From Rickettsiales bacterium (GTDB taxonomy: Bacteria > Bacteroidota > Bacteroidia > Cytophagales > Cyclobacteriaceae), in NCBI GenBank assembly GCA_002729235.1, contig PBTY01000053.1, positions 1,436 to 37,408 on the forward strand: 35,973 nt of DNA. Reading direction: 5' to 3'. This document shows positions 21,955 through 29,636 of the stretch, in pieces. Made by a program: the position numbers and the translations under genes. A model generated the notes under the pieces. That model did not search any database, had not been told where the DNA came from, and saw only the letters and a program-made list of their open reading frames with translations. Positions within the stretch are counted from its first letter, which is position 1; every line of letters begins with the position of its first letter.

Positions 21955-24078
21955 ATGTTTAAATGGTCCGCCTTTCCATTTATCAGACTGTCCATGGCCC
22001 TTGCGACAGGAATTATCTGCTCTCAGGTCTTTCAAGACTGGCAATTCGTACCGTGGCACCTTTATGCCCTAATTGGTATAGTAGTCCTACTATCTGTACT
22101 CGCAATTAGGTTCTATTCAATTCGTGGTGCAGTTTTACTCACAATGATGTCCCTGGTAGGGTTCAGCTTGGGGTATTTACATATTGAATCTAAATACACT
22201 GATCACTACAGTCACATCACCAATCCTGATGGGTTAGTAGGGGTGGTGGTCTCTGATCAGACAGATCGCACCAACCATTTGAGATATCAGGTAGAGGTAC
22301 TCGAAGTACTACAAGGTGATTCATTGAATAAAGTCTCTGGCAAACTCTTTCTCTATGTGGAAAAAGGGGAAGATAATTCAACTTTGAACTATGGCGATGT
22401 TGTGACAGTTTCCAAAGGCTACTTCGAGATCCCTGAACCCAAAAATCCAAATGAATTTGACTATCGGAAATATTTGGAACGTCAGAATATTTATGCCCAT
22501 GCCTTTGTGGAGAGCCATGAAGTTAAGATTCTCGATCATTTAGCGTTGAATCCTGTTTTGTCATGGGCTTATACTATTCGAGGTACTTCTCAGTCAATAA
22601 TTGATGAACTGATTCGTAGCCCTCGTGAACGAGCAATTGTCTCAGCACTGATGCTTGGGATTAAAGATCATCTCGACAATGAATTGAAAACTGCATATTC
22701 TTCTGCCGGAGCAATTCATGTGTTGGCTGTATCTGGTTTGCATGTGGGAATAGTATTCATTTTACTCAACATTCTATTCAAACCCTGGAAAGAGCGAAGG
22801 ATTGGTAGGTACACCTTCATGGTGGTGGCAACGGCAGTTATCTGGATGTATGCGCTGATCACAGGGTTTTCACCTTCGGTTATGCGAGCGGCCACTATGT
22901 TTACGGTGATCATTTTGAGTGAAGGGTTTCAGAAGAAAGCCAACATCTACAACTCCCTTGGTATAGCAGCTTTCTTGCTGATCATTCTGGATCCATTCGT
23001 CATTTATGCGGTGGGTTTTCAATTGTCGTTTATTGCTGTCTTTGGCATTCTGATGATCTATCCTTTGATTTATCATAAAGTACATTTTCACAACAGAATA
23101 GGGAATTATGTTTGGTCTATCGTCTGTGTTTCGGTTGCGGCACAGATTTCCACTTTTCCACTTACACTTTATTATTTCAATCAATTTCCAACATACTTCC
23201 TTGTTTCAAACCTGGTGGTGATACCTGCCGCTTCAATCATGCTGTATGTTGGTTTGGTTGTCCTAATACTTGGGGCCATCCTACCTGCAGTGGCTGAGGT
23301 GATTGCTTTTATTTACGAGCTATTTATTTGGTGTGTCAATGAGATTGTTCTATCACTTCAGGTGCTGCCTTATCCCATTTTTGACTGGATTTATTTCGAT
23401 CAACTAGATGTGATATTCATCTACCTGATCATGCTAGGCCTGTACCAGGTGTTGATCACTTATGAATATAACCTACTGAAACTGACGGTTAGTTTTTGTA
23501 TTTTGTTTAGCTCCTGGTTGGTTTGGAAAGACTGGTCGAGGCATGGACAACAACAGGCAGTATTTTATGAGGTAGATGAAGTGGTAGCAATAGATGTCAT
23601 CGATGGCTTAAAGTCCACTTTATTGGTTGACACTTTTCCTCAGAGCATTCGTGAAGAGACCTACTATCAAATTGATCCCTTTCGGCTCGCTCAAGGATTG
23701 CCTAAGGTCGAGAAAAGTTGGCAGTTGATGAGCCAGTCTGAGTTGGCAGTTGGTTCGGAACAGTTTACAGCCATCGATATAAATGGTATCCGTATTTTAG
23801 TTGTTAATGATTTGTCAGACTTTAATTTTCTAGAATCGATTTCGGCTGACATTATTTATTTGACATCCATGTCTGATGAATTATTGAGTAACGTACAATG
23901 CAAGTTGGTAGTAATTGGAAATGGACTTAATTATTATGAGAGGAGGAAGGCCAAGGAAGTTTGTGAAGAAAAAGGATTGCCTTATCACTCGCTAAAGGAG
24001 GAGGGTTATCTACATATTAATTTGGAAAACCAATTGGTGTTAGCTGGTTCTGAATCCGACTTATCGCTACTTAAATAG
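21955..24078 (+). CDS. comEC: ComEC/Rec2 family DNA-uptake channel protein without metallo-beta-lactamase ligands
   Basis: A 707-residue polytopic membrane protein. An N-terminal DUF4131-like segment covers roughly 1-190, and the ComEC core (about 210-500) has ERAIVSALMLGIKDHLDNEL, then GAIHVLAVSGLHVGIVFILLN and TGFSPSVMRAATMF, diagnostic of the family. The channel takes single-stranded DNA into the cytosol during transformation. Many ComEC proteins end in a metallo-beta-lactamase domain with HxHxDH. Here the last 170 residues keep the beta strands (VVAIDVIDGLKSTLLVDTF, SADIIYLTS) but show no such motif, so nuclease activity is doubtful. The 3' end overlaps the convergent gene at 24071 by 8 bases. 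Confidence 0.9.
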   Translation: MFKWSAFPFIRLSMALATGIICSQVFQDWQFVPWHLYALIGIVVLLSVLAIRFYSIRGAVLLTMMSLVGFSLGYLHIESKYTDHYSHITNPDGLVGVVVSDQTDRTNHLRYQVEVLEVLQGDSLNKVSGKLFLYVEKGEDNSTLNYGDVVTVSKGYFEIPEPKNPNEFDYRKYLERQNIYAHAFVESHEVKILDHLALNPVLSWAYTIRGTSQSIIDELIRSPRERAIVSALMLGIKDHLDNELKTAYSSAGAIHVLAVSGLHVGIVFILLNILFKPWKERRIGRYTFMVVATAVIWMYALITGFSPSVMRAATMFTVIILSEGFQKKANIYNSLGIAAFLLIILDPFVIYAVGFQLSFIAVFGILMIYPLIYHKVHFHNRIGNYVWSIVCVSVAAQISTFPLTLYYFNQFPTYFLVSNLVVIPAASIMLYVGLVVLILGAILPAVAEVIAFIYELFIWCVNEIVLSLQVLPYPIFDWIYFDQLDVIFIYLIMLGLYQVLITYEYNLLKLTVSFCILFSSWLVWKDWSRHGQQQAVFYEVDEVVAIDVIDGLKSTLLVDTFPQSIREETYYQIDPFRLAQGLPKVEKSWQLMSQSELAVGSEQFTAIDINGIRILVVNDLSDFNFLESISADIIYLTSMSDELLSNVQCKLVVIGNGLNYYERRKAKEVCEEKGLPYHSLKEEGYLHINLENQLVLAGSESDLSLLK

Positions 24079-24472
24079 TTTTGAGCCAGGTCTTGGCTTC
24101 ATCCACATTATTGAAGTGCTGTGATTGAAGCCCAAGTTGATTTTTTCGTTCTTCGATACTTTTGATAGACATTTTATTCAGAATGTTATCACTCACAATC
24201 ACGGCACTAGCCTTGTATCCGTTTTTAGATGCTTTTTCATACCATGTGGTTGCCAGCCATTCTTGATTCTCCTGACTCACTACTTTAGAATTTCTGTTAT
24301 CCACCAGAAGTTTACCAGATTTGTTTTGGATCAACAGGTCTAGCGCAAAGTTGCATGCTTCCTGAAAGTCTTTAGGAATTGAAAACCCGTTCCAGACTAT
24401 TTGAACTGCATTGATGTCCGCTAAATAGTCAATTTTACAGTGCTTTTTGTCGTAGATAAATTCTGAGTTCAT
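24071..24472 (-). CDS. SpoIIAA-like (STAS/SEC14-type) protein
   Basis: A 133-residue soluble protein whose pattern CKIDYLADINAVQIVWNGFSIPKDFQEACNFALDLLIQNKSGKLLVDNRNSKVVSQENQEWL is that of small SpoIIAA-like STAS proteins common in Bacteroidota: the central LLVDNRN strand and the helix before it are typical. No phosphorylatable Ser/Thr of anti-anti-sigma type can be assigned with confidence. It is convergent with comEC (8-base overlap of 3' ends) and divergent from recQ. Family assignment is moderate and the role unknown. Confidence 0.72.
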   Translation of the reverse strand: MNSEFIYDKKHCKIDYLADINAVQIVWNGFSIPKDFQEACNFALDLLIQNKSGKLLVDNRNSKVVSQENQEWLATTWYEKASKNGYKASAVIVSDNILNKMSIKSIEERKNQLGLQSQHFNNVDEAKTWLKTI

Positions 24473-24616
24473 GAATTTTGGGGTTGAGTATGGGATTTTT
24501 AGGAATGACAGTTCATTCTATTTGAGCGTTAAAATAATTCAACTTATCTTCAATCCGTCAGATTTTATTTTAAAATGATGATCGAGATCTTAGAGACCGT
24601 TAACCGCCTATAGCAC

Positions 24617-26515
24617 TTGAGTACACCTCTTCAAATATTACATCAGTATTGGGGATATTCAGAATTCAGACCACTTCAATCGGAGATCATTGGTGCTGTA
24701 CTGGATAAACAACCTACTCTTGCATTGCTACCAACAGGAGGAGGCAAGTCTATCTGTTTCCAGGTGCCAGCAATGTGTGTGGAAGGTATTTGCATTGTCG
24801 TGTCACCACTTATCGCTTTGATGAAAGATCAGGTAATGCAGCTACAAAAGCGTAACATCAAAGCTGTGGCCATCTATTCGGGGATGAGCAAAAAGGAGAT
24901 TGATATTGCATTAGATAATTGCATCTATGGTCAGATCAAGTTTCTTTATGTATCTCCCGAACGATTGAAAACAGAGTTGGTTCGAGAAAGAGCCAAACAG
25001 ATGGATATTAATTTGCTGGCAATAGATGAAGCACATTGTATTTCACAGTGGGGGTATGATTTCCGGCCTCCATATCTGGAAATAGCTGATTTTATTGAGG
25101 AAATAAAGCCCCCGAGGCTTGTGGCATTGACTGCATCTGCAACTCGGGAAGTGAAATTTGATATTCTGGAAAAGCTGAAGGTGGAAGATGCCAGGGTTTT
25201 TCAGAAGAGCTTTGCCAGACCGAATCTTTCTTATTCTGTCTTTGAATTGGAAGACAAAGAGCAGAAAATTCTGGAGATCTTAAATAAGGTACAAGGAAGT
25301 AGTGTGATTTATGTAAGAAGTCGTAAGCAAACACGTGAAATAGCTGAATTCCTACATTACAATCAAATATCTACAGATTACTATCATGCAGGCATTCCTG
25401 GCTCGGTGAGATCTGCCAAGCAGGATAAGTGGATCGAGGGTAAGACGCGAGTCATGGTCTCTACCAATGCCTTTGGAATGGGCATCGATAAGGCTGACGT
25501 ACGTACTGTGATTCACTACGATTTGCCGGATTCGTTGGAGGCGTATTACCAGGAGGCTGGTAGAGCGGGGAGGGATGAGAAGAAAGCTTTTGCAATCCAA
25601 CTCTTCTCAAAAACAGATATAGAAAACTTAAAGTCCAGAACGGAGCAAGCTGCGGTTTCTGTTGAATACATTAAGAGAGTCTATCAAGCTTTGGCCAATT
25701 ATTTCAAGCTGGCAGTAGGAAGCAATGCCTTGACCAGTTTTGAGTTTGACTATCAGGAATTTGCCAGAAACTTCGACTTACCATTGGCGGAAACGTTTCA
25801 CGCACTCAACAAACTGGCGGATGAAGGATTGATAGCGTTAAATGAACCTTTTAAAGAAACTTCTAAGCTGATCTTCAACCTGGAGCAACCAGAAATCTAT
25901 AAGTTTCAGGTTGCCAATAAGGCTATGGACCCTGTAATTAAGGTGTTGATGAGATTGTATGGAGGTAATTTGTTTAATGATTTTGTGACCATCAAAGAAA
26001 AAGACATTGCTTCGTTACTTGGTGAGTCCATTGAAAAAGCAATCAACCAATTGAAATACCTGCATCAAGCAGAAGTAGTGACTTATCAAAAGGCAAGTGA
26101 TATCCCGAGGATCACCTTCCTCACACCAAGATTTGATGCTAATAATTTGCCGCTCGATCAAAAAAGAATCAAATGGCGACGTGAAGTAACCTTAGCAAAG
26201 GCTGAAGCGGTGGTATCCTATGTTGGGGATGATAAAAAATGCCGATCTAGAGTGATTCAGAGATATTTCGATGAAGTGAGCTATGAAGATTGTGGGGTTT
26301 GTGATGTTTGTATCTCTAAGACTAAATACACCAACTCCATTCCTCTGAAAGCTATTTTAGAATTCATTCAAACAGGTGCCAAATCAGAACATGACCTTAA
26401 AGCTCACTTTGATACCATTGATTTTGATGACCTGGTTGCAGGGATCAGAACCTTGATGGATCAGCGAAAAGTGTATTTTACTAAAAGTGAATTATTTGCT
26501 ATTTCTCCTGAGTAG
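24617..26515 (+). CDS. recQ: RecQ family ATP-dependent DNA helicase
   Basis: A 632-residue superfamily 2 helicase. The RecQ motif 0 YWGYSEFRPLQ (11-21), Walker A PTGGGKS (39-45), DEAHCISQWGYDFRP (137-151), the TASATREV motif and the motif VI QEAGRAGRDE are all present. The RQC zinc site has four cysteines at 542, 559, 562 and 565. There is no HRDC domain at the C-terminus, as in other short Bacteroidota RecQ paralogues. The start is TTG at 24617: a stop codon (TAG at 24611) lies two codons upstream in frame and no ATG or GTG precedes the conserved motif 0. The 3' end overlaps the convergent HNH-like gene by 17 bases. Confidence 0.94.
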   Translation: MSTPLQILHQYWGYSEFRPLQSEIIGAVLDKQPTLALLPTGGGKSICFQVPAMCVEGICIVVSPLIALMKDQVMQLQKRNIKAVAIYSGMSKKEIDIALDNCIYGQIKFLYVSPERLKTELVRERAKQMDINLLAIDEAHCISQWGYDFRPPYLEIADFIEEIKPPRLVALTASATREVKFDILEKLKVEDARVFQKSFARPNLSYSVFELEDKEQKILEILNKVQGSSVIYVRSRKQTREIAEFLHYNQISTDYYHAGIPGSVRSAKQDKWIEGKTRVMVSTNAFGMGIDKADVRTVIHYDLPDSLEAYYQEAGRAGRDEKKAFAIQLFSKTDIENLKSRTEQAAVSVEYIKRVYQALANYFKLAVGSNALTSFEFDYQEFARNFDLPLAETFHALNKLADEGLIALNEPFKETSKLIFNLEQPEIYKFQVANKAMDPVIKVLMRLYGGNLFNDFVTIKEKDIASLLGESIEKAINQLKYLHQAEVVTYQKASDIPRITFLTPRFDANNLPLDQKRIKWRREVTLAKAEAVVSYVGDDKKCRSRVIQRYFDEVSYEDCGVCDVCISKTKYTNSIPLKAILEFIQTGAKSEHDLKAHFDTIDFDDLVAGIRTLMDQRKVYFTKSELFAISPE

Positions 26516-27083
26516 ATTTCCCAGGCGTATTCCCGGCAGGCTTTACATGCTTCCACGAATCTCCACGTTTGATGCTAAAAATTGTTCCCACGGATACACC
26601 AAACTGTTTAGCGATGATTTTTACTCGAGTTTTTCGGTTAGGGTCAGCCATCATTTTTTTGATGATTGCCACTTGAGTTCTACTTAGCTTGTTGTTAGGA
26701 GTGAATTCTTTGTCATAAGTGTAAGCCGACTTGTGGAACTTACTCATATGGTTTTTGAACTCCTCTTTGTCCACCCACTTCAGGTTTTTCGCTGCAGGAT
26801 TTCCCTTGTTTTCATCCAAAAAGATGATATGGTCCCGGTCTTCAGGATTGGGCACAAAAAGTTCTGCAACTACTTTGTGGACATAAATCAAGGTATTCTT
26901 ACCATCCTTTTTTCGAGTAGGGATGGCACGATAGCCCATGTTTTTATAGTGCTTAAGTAGCTTGGGAGGATTAAAATAGAGTGATTTTACTTCACCTAGA
27001 TTGCTAACCAGAAATTTATTTCTGATATCCTCATTTTCCCATGTTTTCCATTCTTCCATAGAAAAGTTAGGCGGTGTGTTCAA
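26499..27083 (-). CDS. NUMOD4/HNH-like protein with C-terminal helix-turn-helix
   Basis: 194 residues with the modular layout of phage-type HNH homing endonucleases. Residues 10-60 fit NUMOD4 (EEWKTWENEDIRNKFLVSNLGEVKSL), residues 65-105 resemble the HNH_3 core (VHKVVAELFVPNP, then DHIIFLDENKGN and KNLKWV, with His69, His85, Asn95 and Asn100), and 133-180 form a helix-turn-helix (VKIIAKQFGVSVGTIFSIKRGDSW). The core deviates from the usual vDH-x-DG-N pattern, so nuclease activity is uncertain. It may be a domesticated DNA-binding protein. It stands between recQ and pgk, opposite in direction to recQ and overlapping its 3' end. Confidence 0.78.
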   Translation of the reverse strand: MNTPPNFSMEEWKTWENEDIRNKFLVSNLGEVKSLYFNPPKLLKHYKNMGYRAIPTRKKDGKNTLIYVHKVVAELFVPNPEDRDHIIFLDENKGNPAAKNLKWVDKEEFKNHMSKFHKSAYTYDKEFTPNNKLSRTQVAIIKKMMADPNRKTRVKIIAKQFGVSVGTIFSIKRGDSWKHVKPAGNTPGKSTQEK

Positions 27084-27120
27084 TTCAAAAATACGCTAAA
27101 TTTTTGATAATCAAAGACAT

Positions 27121-27152
27121 AAAAAAAGAGCAGACGCTATATTCTGCTCTTT
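27121..27152 (-). terminator. Intrinsic terminator after pgk
   Basis: AAAGAGCAGA (27125-27134) and TCTGCTCTTT (27143-27152) form a perfect 10-bp stem with an 8-base loop. The A-run 27121-27127 supplies Us on the minus strand. It lies 24 bases past the pgk stop and ahead of the HNH-like gene start. Confidence 0.85.
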
Positions 27153-27175
27153 TAATGTTGTTTTTTTATTAAGAA

Positions 27176-28378
27176 TTAGTCTTCTGTCTCTTCTAATGCC
27201 GCAACACCTGGAAGAACTTTGCCTTCCATATACTCTAGCAGTGCACCACCACCAGTACTCACATAAGATACCTTGTCTCCGAAGCCCAGGTTATTGATAG
27301 CAGAGGCAGAGTCACCGCCACCTATCAAAGAGAACCCACCGTTTTCCGTTGCTTTTACTACAGATTTGGCAATTGACTCAGTTCCTACAGCGAAAGCAGG
27401 GAATTCAAAAACACCCATTGGTCCATTCCAAAGTATTGTTTTAGACTTTTCAACGGTCTCAGCGAATAACTTCACAGTCTCTGGTCCAATATCAAGTCCT
27501 TGCCAGTCATCTGGAATCTCACCAGCCTTTACCGTTTGCTTATTGGCATCCTTATTAAAGTCGTCAGCGATAACTGTATCCACAGGAAGGATAAGGTTTA
27601 CACCTTTTTCTTTCGCCTTGGCTCTCAACTCCTTAGTCAATGGCATTTTGTCTTCCTCAAGAAGAGATTGACCAATGTTGCCACCTTCAGCTTTAGAGAA
27701 TGTGTATGACATTCCTCCTCCGATAATCAGGTTGTCGGCTACATCCATTAGACGCTCAATGATCAAGATCTTATCAGATACTTTAGCTCCACCCATGATA
27801 GCGGTGAAAGGTCTCTGTGGCTCACCTAAAACTTTCTTGGCATTTTCAAGCTCTTGTTGCATTACATAACCGCAGCATTTGTCAGCGAATGACTTGGCCA
27901 CAATCGTGGTAGATGCGTGTGCTCTGTGAGCTGTTCCGAAAGCATCATTTACATAGATGTCTCCAAGTTTAGCCAATTTGGAAGCAAATTCCTCATCACC
28001 TTTTTCTTCTTCTTTGTAGAACCTCACATTCTCCAATAGAAGTACCTGACCAGCTCCAAGGTTTTTACTTTTATCTATCGCCTCATCACCAATACAGTCA
28101 TTGGCAAATTGTACGGTAACGCCTAGTTTTTCACTTAGATCTGGGATGATGTGCTTTAAAGAAAACTTCTCCTCTGGACCAGTTTTAGGACGACCCAAAT
28201 GGCTCATCAAAATGGCACTTCCTCCTTCATCTATAATTTTTTTAATCGTTGGGATAGCTGCTTTTAGACGCGTATCATCTGTTACGTTGAAATCTCCATC
28301 CAAAGGCACATTAAAATCCACTCGGATCAATGCTTTTCTGTTTCTAAAATTAAAATCATCTATGGTTCTCATATCCAC
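27176..28378 (-). CDS. pgk: Phosphoglycerate kinase
   Basis: Glycolytic enzyme converting 1,3-bisphosphoglycerate and ADP to 3-phosphoglycerate and ATP, cytosolic. At 400 residues it is of standard length. Substrate-binding RVDFNVP (19-25) and HLGRPK (60-65), the hinge-region [22 protein letters not shown], and the nucleotide-binding GGGDSASAI near the C-terminus are all present. The start could be Met1 or Met3 (MRTIDDF); the latter is the commoner family start. It is preceded on the same strand by the Sua5 gene with a 59-base gap, and followed by a strong terminator. Confidence 0.97.
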   Translation of the reverse strand: MDMRTIDDFNFRNRKALIRVDFNVPLDGDFNVTDDTRLKAAIPTIKKIIDEGGSAILMSHLGRPKTGPEEKFSLKHIIPDLSEKLGVTVQFANDCIGDEAIDKSKNLGAGQVLLLENVRFYKEEEKGDEEFASKLAKLGDIYVNDAFGTAHRAHASTTIVAKSFADKCCGYVMQQELENAKKVLGEPQRPFTAIMGGAKVSDKILIIERLMDVADNLIIGGGMSYTFSKAEGGNIGQSLLEEDKMPLTKELRAKAKEKGVNLILPVDTVIADDFNKDANKQTVKAGEIPDDWQGLDIGPETVKLFAETVEKSKTILWNGPMGVFEFPAFAVGTESIAKSVVKATENGGFSLIGGGDSASAINNLGFGDKVSYVSTGGGALLEYMEGKVLPGVAALEETED

Positions 28379-28437
28379 TCAGTTTAGTAGTGCTAAATTG
28401 TCCTATATGTCAATAAAAGCAAAGGTTTATTGTGATA

Positions 28438-29397
28438 TTATCTTGATGCTGCGCGTTTTAACCTATCGTTAATTGCTGCACCTAATCCTTCTTCAGGGAA
28501 TTTTTCAGTAAGGATTAAATCTATGTTCTTTTGGTCCATTATACGCAGGGCACTGAAAAGGTTTCGCGCTGCTTCACTCAAATCTTTGGAGGGAGACAAT
28601 ACGATTTGCTTCTCCTCTGATATTTCATTGAATTTCTTATGGAAGCTAATAATTCCAAAATTCTGGTTCTTAAATCGTTCTATCAGCATATCCAGTTTCC
28701 CAATGATCACTCGTTTGGAGGGTGCATAATGAGATTTTAACATGCCAGGAGCCATTGGGTCGGAGGAGTGATTGATTTTTAGTTTCACCTTACCTACTAC
28801 CGCTTCGATATCTTCAATCTTTTTCCCTCCAAGACGATATATAATCGGTTTCTCTTGCTCATCAAACCCTATGATCGTTGATTCAATTCCTATAGAGCAT
28901 TGTCCTCCATCAAGTATATATGGAATTTTTGTCCCCAATTGATCTTCTACATGTTGAGCAGAAGTAGGCGAGACATACCCAAATGGATTGGCACTAGGTG
29001 CCGCCAATGGGAAGTCTAATTGCTTCAAAAGCGCTGTGGTCAATGGATGATTCGGCATTCGCACAGCTACTGCTGGCAGACCTGAGGTCAACAAGTCAGG
29101 AATATGCCCTTGTTTTTCCAATAAAATAGTAAGTGGACCAGGCCAAAAAGCGTCGGCTAATTTTAGGGCTACTTCTGGAATTCGCTTGACGTAGCTTTTG
29201 ACTTTGTCAAGGGAGTCCGTATGAGCAATAAGCGGATCAAATTTGGGCCGTCTCTTCACTTTGAAGATCTCCAGAATGGCATCATCATTTAACGCATTAC
29301 CCGCGAGTCCATAAACTGTTTCCGTGGGTATAGCCACGAGCTTACCATTCCTAAGTAGCTCAGCTGCTGCATCTATATCTGTTCCAATAACCGCCAT
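28438..29397 (-). CDS. L-threonylcarbamoyladenylate synthase (Sua5/YrdC type)
   Basis: Makes threonylcarbamoyl-AMP from threonine, bicarbonate and ATP, the first step of t6A37 modification in tRNAs that read ANN codons. The YrdC domain occupies about 1-200, with PTETVYGLAGNA at 24-35, KVKRRPKFDPLIAH at 46-59, and the conserved APSANPFGYVSPTSAQHV and ILDGGQCSIGIESTII stretches. The extra C-terminal Sua5 domain (about 215-319, from APGMLKSHYAP) identifies the longer Sua5 form rather than TsaC. It is upstream of pgk on the same strand, possibly co-transcribed. Confidence 0.95.
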   Translation of the reverse strand: MAVIGTDIDAAAELLRNGKLVAIPTETVYGLAGNALNDDAILEIFKVKRRPKFDPLIAHTDSLDKVKSYVKRIPEVALKLADAFWPGPLTILLEKQGHIPDLLTSGLPAVAVRMPNHPLTTALLKQLDFPLAAPSANPFGYVSPTSAQHVEDQLGTKIPYILDGGQCSIGIESTIIGFDEQEKPIIYRLGGKKIEDIEAVVGKVKLKINHSSDPMAPGMLKSHYAPSKRVIIGKLDMLIERFKNQNFGIISFHKKFNEISEEKQIVLSPSKDLSEAARNLFSALRIMDQKNIDLILTEKFPEEGLGAAINDRLKRAASR

Positions 29398-29477
29398 TTC
29401 AGTAAATACTCCGCAATTATCTTAAAAAAAATTGGAATCACTCATATATTTACGATCTAAACCCATGCAGAAAATTT

Positions 29478-29636
29478 ATGAGTAAAAGTACTAGAAACGC
29501 CCTTCGTTTAATCTCCATTGTACTCGTGTTGGCTATGGTATTGATGGAACTTGGCCTCATACCTAATCTTCTTAACTATAAGTTCTGGTTTATGGTGGCG
29601 GCATATGCGCTCGCATTGGTTACTTATCGTTATTGA
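29478..29636 (+). CDS. Small two-helix membrane protein
   Basis: A 52-residue open frame with ATG at 29478 and TGA at 29634-29636. The basic N-terminus (MSKSTRNALR) is followed by two hydrophobic segments, LISIVLVLAMVLMELGLI (11-28) and FWFMVAAYALALVTYRY (36-52), separated by PNLLNYK. It is divergent from the Sua5 gene and overlaps the 3' end of the convergent T9SS gene by 7 bases. The composition is that of a genuine small inner-membrane protein of the kind common in Bacteroidota. No family function is known to me. Confidence 0.7.
   Translation: MSKSTRNALRLISIVLVLAMVLMELGLIPNLLNYKFWFMVAAYALALVTYRY

Noticed and set aside
21799-22072. 86-codon frames on both strands between the GNAT and comEC genes
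   Set aside because: They overlap the coding ends of both real genes in other frames and show no domain or signal features.
27273-27671. 132-codon plus-strand frame opposite pgk
   Set aside because: It is the antisense shadow of a highly conserved glycolytic gene with low-complexity Ser/Pro composition.
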